64,000 nucleotides of DNA from JAMQKA01 sp043951865 (GTDB taxonomy: Bacteria; Bacteroidota; Rhodothermia; Balneolales; Balneolaceae): NCBI RefSeq assembly GCF_043951865.1, contig NZ_JBINJF010000022.1, forward strand, positions 1-64,000, in the 5' to 3' direction. Both the position numbers and the translations under genes were made by a program. The notes under the pieces were generated by a model. The model saw only the letters and a program-made list of their open reading frames with translations, did no database searches and was not told where the DNA came from. Positions 25,847-34,210 of the stretch are shown in pieces. Within the stretch, counting starts at the first letter, position 1; each line of letters begins with the position of its first letter.

Positions 25847-27847
25847 ATGAACGTATTGAAACGAAAGTTATTTAATCAGATGAACATGCAACATATCAAA
25901 AATTTATTTCTTTTTCCTGCGTGTGGCTTGTTAACGTGTTGTCTGCTGGTTTTTAATGCAACACCGGCTGTAGCTCAAAATTCCAGAACAGCCGGTAATT
26001 TCGTTCAGCATCCCCGGCTGTTTTTGCAAGAAGATCGTCTTCAGCAAATACGGCAGGCCGTTGAGGTGGAAGGCTCCCATCATGCTGAAGCTTTTCAACT
26101 GTTGAAAGAAAAAGTCAAGGATGGGTACGAGGCCTTTGGGGCCACCGAATCCAACTGGAATTACGCCCGCTCCTACCTGGCGCAGAGCGCTGCTTTCCTG
26201 TACCAGTTGACCGGTAATGAGAAATATGCCGATATCGCTTATGAAACCCTGGTGGCCGTGCATGAAGATCCGGACCCCGACGGGCGCCTGCCGGAGGAGG
26301 GCTACGGCCTGTCTCGTGCCACGGTGGGAATGGGATTTGCCCTGGCCTACGACTGGTTGCACGATGCCTGGAGCGCGGAACAGCGGGCCTATATCCGGCA
26401 AAAAATTGTTACTGCTCTTGATGCCTGGGAGGAGTATTACCACGCCAACATCGACCACACCTACGGCTCCAACTGGACGGCGGTCTGCCGCGGCGGGGAA
26501 CTGATCATGATGCTGGCGGTGGGTGAGGAAAAAAGCAGGTCCGAGCGGTACGAGACGATCAAGGAGCACCTGAAAAAGCATATCCGTAACGGGTACGACA
26601 ATCTCGGGGTAACGCAGGAAGGGATCGGCTATACGAGTTACGGCGGCATCTTCCTGCTGCCGGCTATCTATGCCGCCCAAAGCGTGGGGGACGACGAACT
26701 GTACCAGGCGGCCCGCAGTATCGACTGGCACAGGCAGGCGATATATGCCGGGTCGTTTGCCGGTATTCCCCAAAATGGAACGATGACCGGGCACAAGATC
26801 TACCTGATGTCCGGCGTGGGCGGCCCCGCGATCAACGAAGAGGGCTGGGCCAGCCTGCTGCTGAACTGGGCACCGGAAGAGGATTTGCCCTACTACCTGT
26901 GGTGGTACGACCGGCACACCGGCAAGCTGGCTGTCCCCCGGGATGATCCGTCACAGCGATACGACTTCAAACGCCAGGGCACCATCTGGGCGATGCTCTA
27001 CTACCCGGAGGAGCTGGAAGCCAAAGATCCCACCGGCGTGTATCCGAAAGCGATCCGCAGCGGGTGGGGCACGACGCTGTTCCGCAACCGCTGGAAGAAT
27101 CCTGATGACATTTTTGCCAATCTTATCGCCGACGGCTCGGACCACAGCCATGCCTGGTCGCAAACCGAGGCGGGACAACTCGGCCTGATTGGATTTCAAA
27201 AAATGTTCATCGGGGGACCGAACAAGGAGCGGGCTCCCCGTTATTACAGCAAAGTGCTGATGAACGGTAAAACGGGAGCTGAAAATACGACCGGCAGGCA
27301 GGTGCATTTTGAGCAATATGAAAACGGGGGCTATTCCGTAATCGACGGCGGAGCTCAGTATGGGAAACTGGGAGTGGATCGCTATCGCCGGCACATGTTG
27401 GTACAGTTCGCCGATCCCGAAAAGAATGAAGCGCTGGTGGCGGTGGCGGACCGGCTGGAGGCGGACAGCACCATGAGCTATACCTGGAACCTGAATTACG
27501 GCTCGCATGAACCGCTCTGGGGTTTGACTGTTGAAACGGGAACCGAAAAAAAGCTGCCTACATTTACCATCCAAAATGAGCGTGAAGGTCGCTTTCACGG
27601 ATGGGTAATCGCCCCCGAAGCAGCGGACCTGGAAACCGGGGAATCACTCCAGATAAACCAAAAGGCGGAAAATACTCAGTTTTTTGTGATCGGCTGGACC
27701 GGCCGCGGAGTACCGCCGGATATGCGGAGCCTGGAACGCGGTACAAATGGAATTCGTGTACAAATCGGGGACAAAAGTTTCGTACTGGATCAGGTTAACA
27801 ACCGTCTGTTCACTGGTGAACAAGCCAGGAATTTTAAGATTGATTGA
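25847..27847 (+). CDS. Heparinase II/III-like polysaccharide lyase, copy 2
   Basis: A secreted protein of about 666 residues; the signal segment is LFLFPACGLLTCCLLVFNATPAVAQ, or a shorter form of it. The alpha-toroid domain starts at HPRLFLQEDRLQQIRQ. Fold markers are YGSNWTAVCRGGELIMMLAV (about 206-225) and TQEGIGYTSYGGIFLLPAI (about 257-275), carrying the Asn, Glu and Tyr expected of heparinase II/III-like and related lyases. The C-terminal beta-sandwich includes SDHSHAWSQTEAGQLGLIG (about 428-446), where a His pair could bind metal or substrate. It is distinct from copy 1 in sequence but has the same two-domain plan. Both probably cut uronate-containing chains by beta-elimination. The start may also be ATG 25880. 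Confidence 0.82.
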   Translation: MNVLKRKLFNQMNMQHIKNLFLFPACGLLTCCLLVFNATPAVAQNSRTAGNFVQHPRLFLQEDRLQQIRQAVEVEGSHHAEAFQLLKEKVKDGYEAFGATESNWNYARSYLAQSAAFLYQLTGNEKYADIAYETLVAVHEDPDPDGRLPEEGYGLSRATVGMGFALAYDWLHDAWSAEQRAYIRQKIVTALDAWEEYYHANIDHTYGSNWTAVCRGGELIMMLAVGEEKSRSERYETIKEHLKKHIRNGYDNLGVTQEGIGYTSYGGIFLLPAIYAAQSVGDDELYQAARSIDWHRQAIYAGSFAGIPQNGTMTGHKIYLMSGVGGPAINEEGWASLLLNWAPEEDLPYYLWWYDRHTGKLAVPRDDPSQRYDFKRQGTIWAMLYYPEELEAKDPTGVYPKAIRSGWGTTLFRNRWKNPDDIFANLIADGSDHSHAWSQTEAGQLGLIGFQKMFIGGPNKERAPRYYSKVLMNGKTGAENTTGRQVHFEQYENGGYSVIDGGAQYGKLGVDRYRRHMLVQFADPEKNEALVAVADRLEADSTMSYTWNLNYGSHEPLWGLTVETGTEKKLPTFTIQNEREGRFHGWVIAPEAADLETGESLQINQKAENTQFFVIGWTGRGVPPDMRSLERGTNGIRVQIGDKSFVLDQVNNRLFTGEQARNFKID

Positions 27848-27979
27848 TCTGCCTGAAATGAGATATTGAAAAAGGCTTTGTACAATGTGATTTCAAGTCA
27901 AAGCAGGTTATTCGCGGACTTATCAGTAGAAAATGGTGTCTGCTGTTTGAAGCCTGAGTATTTTTCTGCTTGTATTGGG

Positions 27980-28126
27980 CACCCCTAAATCCCCTAAAGG
28001 GGACTTGCAGAATTGCATTTAAGATCAAATCTGCCAATTTCAAAACTTTGAAAATATTTATAATCCATTTTCGGATGATATCCTCAGAATTAGGCACTTT
28101 AGGAAAGTCCCCTTCAGGGGTAAACC
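27980..28126 (+). repeat. Interspersed repeat family C, copy 1
   Basis: Left end ACCCCTAAATCCCCTAAAGG (27981-28000) with GGACTT; right end AAAGTCCCC...AGGGGTAA (about 28105-28123) in inverted orientation. The core differs from that of copies 2 and 3. It lies in the 280-base gap just before the large FG-GAP lipoprotein. Confidence 0.75.
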
Positions 28127-28128
28127 AA

Positions 28129-31100
28129 ATGAGCGGGCAAAATAGAATAACATGGAAACAATTAAATAAACACTCGTCGTTGAAAATTATAAACGCAATC
28201 ATATTTATAACTAGCTTAAGCCTGCTCATTGGCTGTTCGCACTCTGCCCCGGAAGAGTCCGGTCAAAAGGCGGCAGGCGGTGACGGCAAGGGCTACCGGT
28301 TTGAAGAGTTAACCCCGGCTGAAGAGGGGCAACCCGGCTTCCGTCAGCTCTCTTCCTCGGATACTAATATCGATTTCACCAACCGGCTCACGCTGGAGGA
28401 GATCGGCGAGAACCGCCACCTGATGAACGGCTCCGGGGTGGCCGCCGGCGATATCGACGGTGACGGGCTGGTCGACCTCTATTTTAGCGCCCTGAACGGC
28501 CCCAACCGGCTGTACAAAAATATGGGTGGCATGGAGTTCAGGGATATCACGGATCAGGCCGGTGTGGCTCATGAAGGATATTACTCGACCGGTGCCGTTT
28601 TTGCCGATGTTAACGGGGATGGGCACCTGGATCTGCTGGTGACCTGTTTCAGCAAGGAAAACGCGCTCTACATCAACGATGGAAACGGGCAGTTTCACCG
28701 CCGGGAAGACACCGCGCTGGGAGAAGCCAACGGCAGCACGACGATGGCCCTGGCCGATATCACAGGGAACGGGTATCTGGACCTGTATATCGCCAAGTAC
28801 AAGGAGAAGTCGGTCTACGACCTGTATTCCTCCAACCAGATCGAATGGAACAACATCCTCACCGAGCCTCTCGGCAATCTCTCCAAAAAGTATGAGCTGG
28901 CCCCGCCGTTCGACCAGCATTTTAAAATTCACTACGAGGACGGCAAAGTGGCGGGCCGGTACGAGATCGGGGAGGTGGACGAGCTATACCTGAACGAGGG
29001 CGGTGAATTTGAAAAAGTCAGCGACACCGATCTCGAAGAGATGTTCCTGGATCAAAACGGGAACTTCCTGGGGCTGCAGCCCGACTGGGGGCTCACCGCC
29101 CGGTTCCAGGATCTGGACGGTGACGGGCTGATCGACCTTTATATCTGCAACGATTTTGAAGCCCCCGACCGGTTGTGGATGAACCAGGGTAACGGGCGGT
29201 TTAAGCTGATCGACTGGCAGAAGATCCGGAGCCTCAGTAACTTCAGCATGGCGGTCGATTTTTCCGATATCAACCGGGACGGCTACCAGGATATCTTTAT
29301 TTCCGAGATGCTGAGTACGAAGCACTCGAAGCGGCTGACGCAGGCCGGCCCGGAGGACCCGGATGAAATACCGATCGGCGATATCGAATCGAGGCCGGTC
29401 TACAACCGCAACTCCCTGCTGCTGCAGCGGCGGGACCATACCTACGCGCAGATCGCCTACTACAGCAACACCGAGGCCACGGACTGGTCGTGGGCTACGC
29501 GTTTTCTGGATATAGACCTGGATGGGTATGAAGATCTGCTCATTGCCACCGGGTACCTCTGGGATGCGCTGGATATCGACGCGCAGATTGCCCTGCACGA
29601 ATCGGGACAAAATATCATGGATCACTACGTGGAGTTCATGAAAAAAGCCCCCGAGCTGAAGCAGCCGAACCGGGTACTCCGGAATGACGGGGACCTGACC
29701 TTTACCGACAAAACGGAAGACTGGGCTATCGGCGAGGAGGATGTCTCGCAGGGCATGGCGCTGGCCGACCTGGACAACGACGGGGACCAGGATGCGATCA
29801 TCAACCGGCTTAACAGTCCGTCGGTAATCTACGAGAATGTGAGCAGTGCCCCGCGTATAGCCGTGCGCCTGAACGGGAATCCGCCGAACACGCAGGCGAT
29901 CGGTGCCAGGGTTGAGCTGCTGGGCGGACCGGTGCCCGCGCAGGAAGAGCAGCTTTCAGCAGGCGGCGATTACCTGTCCCATTCCGAGCCGATGGCGATG
30001 TTTGCGGCCGCCCCGGACTCCAATCACACGATAAGAGTCAGCTGGCCGGGCGGCGGGCAGACGGTCATCGACAGCGTGAAGGCCAACCGGGTCTATGAAA
30101 TTGATGAATCCAGCAAACAAAATGTCTCGAACGAAAAAACTGAAGAAAGAGAATCATCCCAATCACCGGTATTCAGGGAGCAATCCGCCTACATAAGTCA
30201 TTCACACCATGAGGATACATTCCCCGATTTCAATCTCCAGGCGCTGATGCCCACCCGGCTGAGCCAGCTGGGGCCCGGGATCGCCTGGCTTGATATAAAC
30301 CGGGACGGCCGTGATGACCTGTTGATCGCATCAGGAAAAGGAGGCCGCATGGCAGTGTTCCAAAACAGCGGGGACGGATCTTTTGATACCGTTGAATTGG
30401 GACCTGCTACCCAAACGGCCCCCGGCGACCAGACGGCGATCATCGGCTGGCGGCAGGGCGATCAAACGAAGCTGGTGGTGGGCAGCTCCAACCTGGAGCA
30501 GAAAGGCCCGGAGCATCCCTCCGCTTATATCTACACCATAGACGAAAACGGGTTAGTGCAAAGCTCTGCCATCCCGGGCGTGCACTCCACGACGGGCCCG
30601 CTGGCCGCCGCCGATATCAACGAGGACGGTTACCCGGACCTGTTTGTGGGCGGGCGGCTGAAACCCGGCATCTACCCGCAGAGCGCCAGCTCGCGGCTGT
30701 TTATTAATGAAGGCGATTCGTTTCGGCTGGACGAGCAGAACAGCGGGCTGTTTGAAAATATCGGTAATGTGACCGGGGCGGTATTCGCGGATGTCACACA
30801 GAACGGCCGCCAGGACCTGCTGCTGAGCACCGAGTGGGGACCGCTGCTCCTGTTCAAGAACAACGGCGGTCGTTTTGAGGAAGTCACCGCTGAATACGGG
30901 CTGGACCAGTACCGCGGCTGGTGGAACGGGGTGGCGGTCGGCGATTTCACCAATAACGGCCAGCCCGATATCGCCGCCGCCAACATCGGGGAAAACAGTG
31001 TCTACCAGATGGAACTCGGCCAACCACTGCGGATGTACTACGAGGATTTTAACCGGGACGGCCGGGTCGATATCATCGATTCCTATGCCAATCAACAGGG

Positions 31101-31896
31101 GGATTATGTGCCCCGGAAGAAATTATTGACCTACCAGCAGCAGGAACTCCCGTTCTATAAAACGACCAGTCACGAGACTTTTGCCAATGCCACCCTGGAT
31201 GAGATCCTGGGCGGCCGCCTGGACGACGTGCCGTACAAGCAGATCAATACCCTCCGGAGCATGGTATTTATTAATGATGGGAACAGTTTTGAGGCAAAAC
31301 CGCTGCCCCCACGCGCCCAGTTTTCAATGGGTTTTCATCCCGCTGTGGCCGATTTCAATAATGACGGGAACGAGGACCTCTTCCTCAGCCAGAACTTTTT
31401 CGCGTTCCCGCCGCAGGTTTCGCGCCTGGATGCGGGACGCGGCCTGCTGCTTGAAGGGGATGGGAGCGGCAATTTTAAACCGGTTGCCGGATCCAAAAGC
31501 GGTATCAAGGTGTACGGGGAACAACGGGGAGCCGGCTTCGCCGACTACAATGCCGACGGCAAGGTGGACTTGGTGGTCGCCCAGAACGGCGCGCAAACGA
31601 AACTCTACCGCAATCAAGCCGAAAACCGCGGGTACCGGGTGACGTTAAAGGGGCCTGACCGGAACCGGGATGCTGTGGGATCAAGCCTCCGCCTGGTCTA
31701 TGAAAACGGGGAGAAGGGTCCGCGGCGGTATGTGCAGAGCGGAGCTGGTTACTGGTCGCAGGGCAGTTTTATCCAGGTGCTTGGGGCAGGCAGTACAGGT
31801 GCAGCCGAAATCGAAATCCGGTGGTTTGACGGGACTACTCAAACGGTGGACCTGGAGGATGGAAAATGGGATTATGCAATTGACTATCCAAAATAA
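28129..31896 (+). CDS. Large FG-GAP/VCBS-repeat lipoprotein with two ASPIC/UnbV domains (CRTAC1-like)
   Basis: About 1255 residues with a lipobox (SLSLLIGCSHS). It carries many FG-GAP repeats with calcium-binding DxDGDG loops (GDIDGDGLVDLYFS, DVNGDGHLDLLV, DLDGDGLIDLYIC, DINRDGYQDIF, DINEDGYPDLFVGG, DFNNDGNEDLFLS). These fold as beta-propellers. ASPIC/UnbV modules occur mid-chain (NTQAIGARVELLGG...VSWPGGGQTV) and at the C-terminus (NRDAVGSSLRLVYENG...IRWFDGTTQTV). Proteins like this are cell-surface and Ca-dependent. Roles in binding or enzyme activity are known only for some relatives, so function is not assigned. Start: ATG 28129, because the longer reading would put repeat C1 in the protein. 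A smaller FG-GAP protein follows. Confidence 0.87.
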   Translation: MSGQNRITWKQLNKHSSLKIINAIIFITSLSLLIGCSHSAPEESGQKAAGGDGKGYRFEELTPAEEGQPGFRQLSSSDTNIDFTNRLTLEEIGENRHLMNGSGVAAGDIDGDGLVDLYFSALNGPNRLYKNMGGMEFRDITDQAGVAHEGYYSTGAVFADVNGDGHLDLLVTCFSKENALYINDGNGQFHRREDTALGEANGSTTMALADITGNGYLDLYIAKYKEKSVYDLYSSNQIEWNNILTEPLGNLSKKYELAPPFDQHFKIHYEDGKVAGRYEIGEVDELYLNEGGEFEKVSDTDLEEMFLDQNGNFLGLQPDWGLTARFQDLDGDGLIDLYICNDFEAPDRLWMNQGNGRFKLIDWQKIRSLSNFSMAVDFSDINRDGYQDIFISEMLSTKHSKRLTQAGPEDPDEIPIGDIESRPVYNRNSLLLQRRDHTYAQIAYYSNTEATDWSWATRFLDIDLDGYEDLLIATGYLWDALDIDAQIALHESGQNIMDHYVEFMKKAPELKQPNRVLRNDGDLTFTDKTEDWAIGEEDVSQGMALADLDNDGDQDAIINRLNSPSVIYENVSSAPRIAVRLNGNPPNTQAIGARVELLGGPVPAQEEQLSAGGDYLSHSEPMAMFAAAPDSNHTIRVSWPGGGQTVIDSVKANRVYEIDESSKQNVSNEKTEERESSQSPVFREQSAYISHSHHEDTFPDFNLQALMPTRLSQLGPGIAWLDINRDGRDDLLIASGKGGRMAVFQNSGDGSFDTVELGPATQTAPGDQTAIIGWRQGDQTKLVVGSSNLEQKGPEHPSAYIYTIDENGLVQSSAIPGVHSTTGPLAAADINEDGYPDLFVGGRLKPGIYPQSASSRLFINEGDSFRLDEQNSGLFENIGNVTGAVFADVTQNGRQDLLLSTEWGPLLLFKNNGGRFEEVTAEYGLDQYRGWWNGVAVGDFTNNGQPDIAAANIGENSVYQMELGQPLRMYYEDFNRDGRVDIIDSYANQQGDYVPRKKLLTYQQQELPFYKTTSHETFANATLDEILGGRLDDVPYKQINTLRSMVFINDGNSFEAKPLPPRAQFSMGFHPAVADFNNDGNEDLFLSQNFFAFPPQVSRLDAGRGLLLEGDGSGNFKPVAGSKSGIKVYGEQRGAGFADYNADGKVDLVVAQNGAQTKLYRNQAENRGYRVTLKGPDRNRDAVGSSLRLVYENGEKGPRRYVQSGAGYWSQGSFIQVLGAGSTGAAEIEIRWFDGTTQTVDLEDGKWDYAIDYPK

Positions 31897-31947
31897 AATA
31901 TCGTTTACAGTATTTTGATGGAGCTCGGATGACATTTCGAGTAAACT

Positions 31948-32048
31948 TCACCACAAAGTGGCACAAAGTAGGCACAAAGTTACACCAAGATGGCTTAAAT
32001 ATTTTTTGTGCCCCCTTTGTGCCTTCTTCGTGTTACTTTGTGGTTCAT
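31948..32048 (+). repeat. Inverted repeat element, 'CACAAAGT' type (family D)
   Basis: The left arm (ACCACAAAGTGGCACAAAGT and on to AGTTACACC) and the right arm (ending GTGTTACTTTGTGGTT) are near inverted copies, about 40 bases each, around a 17-base AT-rich centre. Short 'GGCACAAAG' units repeat within each arm. It lies just upstream of the second FG-GAP gene and would form a long hairpin in RNA. Confidence 0.7.
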
Positions 32049-32081
32049 ATTATTAGGGATAACATTTTAAATCGATTTAAC

Positions 32082-33320
32082 ATGAAGAAGTACCTTCGTT
32101 CTACCTGGATTCTAATTTCTCTGCTGCATGTAACTACAACTGGTTTTGGTCAATACGGCAGTATAAACGATGATCCCGAATTCACCATAAAAAGCCTCGA
32201 AACCATCACCAATCTCTCCGTTCCGGATTGCGATGGGCTGGCCCTCGGTGATATCAACGGGGACGGCAAGACCGACATCCTGACCTCCGCCAGTACCACC
32301 AGCCTGGTGTTCTGGTTTGAGCGAGGCGACACCCCGCGCGACTGGACGCGCCACCTGGTGTGGGAATCGCGCAACAACAACAAGATCGAGGGCAACGACC
32401 TGGGCGATTTCGACGGCAACGGTAGCCTCGAGGGCATCTCGCTCGACCAGCGACAGGGACAGATTCTGCTGCATAAGCAGATGGCCGACCGATCCTGGCA
32501 GACAGCCGCTATCATGGAAAATCGCCCCATCCTGCAGGATTCCTTCGTCAAAGACCTGGACGGCAACGGACGGCCGGAACTGATTTACACGTTCGAGGGC
32601 AACAAAGAAGGCGTGGGCGGTGTGCACCGGCTGGAGCTGACGGGGGATGACCCGCTGAATCCTGCACACTGGCGGGATCACACCTTGTCAACTTACGAAA
32701 GCGCGTGGTGGCTTGTCCCGGACTTGATGCAATTTTCAGGAGATGGCGAGAAAAACGATATCGTATATACCGCCCGGCACCTGCTGGGGCGCAATCCCGG
32801 TTCCAGGCCAGGTCTTTTCTGGCTGGAACGGCCTGCCAAGGTATCAGGGAAGTGGCAAAGCCAAGTCATCGATACCACGCTGGAACATCCCCTGCACGTC
32901 GATAACGGCAATTTCAGTGGTAACGGCAGCGGGCAGGACCTGGTGGTCGGCGGATTTAGCACCGACCGGCTGTACTGGTACGATTTTTCATCGGATTGGA
33001 AACGTAATTCTATCCCGGTACCCGAGATTCGCGGGAAAGCGGCAAAAGATATCTGGAATGTGCGGACACTGCCCTTTAGGAGCAACGGGCGCGACTTGAT
33101 TCTTGCTGTCCCATCCGAGGGCAACTGGTCGCAGATGGTGGTCTTCGAGTACCTGGATGGAGTATATCGTGGCAAAGTGCTTAAAGAGCTGCCTTACGGC
33201 CACCCGATGGAGGACCGTATCCTGTTCGAGGACCTCAACGGCGACGGCACACCCGAAATGATCATCGCGGATTCCGGCGGACACCTGCTGCGGATTATGG
33301 AATTCGTGTTTCGGGATTGA
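32082..33320 (+). CDS. Secreted FG-GAP/VCBS beta-propeller protein
   Basis: 412 residues with a signal peptide (STWILISLLHVTTTGFGQ). FG-GAP motifs with Ca loops are LALGDINGDGKTDILTSAST, DLGDFDGNGSLEGIS, DLDGNGRPELIY, and LFEDLNGDGTPEMIIADSGG near the end. A WD-like set of blades suggests one seven-bladed propeller. It has no catalytic motif that I recognise. It could bind the glycan, anchor a complex, or be a propeller-fold lyase or enzyme. The sequence only shows the fold. ATG 32082 follows the signal peptide logic. Upstream lies repeat D rather than protein. Confidence 0.82.
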   Translation: MKKYLRSTWILISLLHVTTTGFGQYGSINDDPEFTIKSLETITNLSVPDCDGLALGDINGDGKTDILTSASTTSLVFWFERGDTPRDWTRHLVWESRNNNKIEGNDLGDFDGNGSLEGISLDQRQGQILLHKQMADRSWQTAAIMENRPILQDSFVKDLDGNGRPELIYTFEGNKEGVGGVHRLELTGDDPLNPAHWRDHTLSTYESAWWLVPDLMQFSGDGEKNDIVYTARHLLGRNPGSRPGLFWLERPAKVSGKWQSQVIDTTLEHPLHVDNGNFSGNGSGQDLVVGGFSTDRLYWYDFSSDWKRNSIPVPEIRGKAAKDIWNVRTLPFRSNGRDLILAVPSEGNWSQMVVFEYLDGVYRGKVLKELPYGHPMEDRILFEDLNGDGTPEMIIADSGGHLLRIMEFVFRD

Positions 33321-34210
33321 TTGCAGAATAAATGAGCGGATTCGTTTAGGGTGCCGCCGGGTTGACCCATCCTTGTTCCTTCCCTACAGAGCAGGGAAGG
33401 AGACGCCTGTCTTAGGCTTTACAGTTTTGAAACAACGTTGCGTCATCCTGGAGGAGCACCGAAAGCTTTTCGGTGCGTCGCAGCCGAAGGATCTCCTTAA
33501 TACGGGCATCGCTTATTTAAGTGGTACTACTCACACGTCAGCTGCTTATTTCTTTGAGATCCATTCGACTGCGGCCCTGGAAATCCACCAGGGCTTCCGC
33601 TCAGGATGACGTGGCGTTGTTTAGCTCAACTTCCGAAAAATGTTAAAAAACGTTCTGTGTGAACCGGAAACGATGGCATGTAGTGCTACGCGCCCCATAT
33701 AGATCCCTGGTATGGCCTGGTCTTGTGCCATCGATATAATGTCGGGATACGTATCGGATTTGTTGCTGTGGGTTGACCTCCTTTTGTTTTCCCCCCTGCG
33801 GGGCAAGGGGAAAGACGTTTATATCAACTTTTGCAGCGGATTCAAGCCATCCTGCCCGGATAGGGATGGGTCACCCCAGGGCGTCCGAATCGGTTGCTAT
33901 TCGAACATTTATTGGTGCCAAGACACGAGATTTTTTTTTGAACATACCGTTTCCCGCTAATACTACGGGTAAGTTTGTAGCACCTACATGGCCGTTTTGC
34001 GGAAGTTGAGTTAGAGAATGCTTACCCGGCTGTGATCACTGTGACAACAACTCCAATGGCCGGAATTGGGAGCTTGTTTATAAAAGTTTCTGATTTTCAT
34101 ATCAAAAGAAACCACAAGTTTTTACAACCACAATTAGGGGACAGAACGTCGACATTCGCCTGTAAATATAATCACACCGTACAACCAAATTTCAAAATAA
34201 GGGAATACGC
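33321..34210. other. Long intergenic region with repeat B1 and decayed sequence
   Basis: There is no intact gene in 890 bases. Repeat B1 covers 33430-33622. The rest (33623-34016) is bounded by inverted words, TAGCTCAACTTCCG (about 33622) and CGGAAGTTGAGTTA (about 34000), so this may be a 400-base inserted element. On the minus strand a 50-codon stretch (VGATNLPVVLAGNG) near 33930-34000 looks like a scrap of coding sequence of unknown family. The last 170 bases should contain the promoter of the next gene. Confidence 0.4.
33430..33622 (-). repeat. MITE-like repeat family B, copy 1 (GTCATCCTG ends)
   Basis: About 193 bases with terminal inverted repeats: AAACAACGTTGCGTCATCCTG at left and CAGGATGACGTGGCGTTGTTT at right, 18 of 21 matching. 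An inner hairpin (CACCGAAAGC...TTTTCGGTGC) and the conserved core word TGACGYRTGARTGATA, here in reverse, link it to copies 2 and 3. It encodes no protein. Confidence 0.75.

Noticed and set aside
33621..34016. Minus-strand fragments (VGATNLPVVLAGNG and ISMAQDQAIPGIYMG) between an FG-GAP gene and the GH42-like gene, possibly a decayed protein gene.
   Set aside because: Too short, in different frames and interrupted by stops. No family match is strong enough to name a pseudogene.
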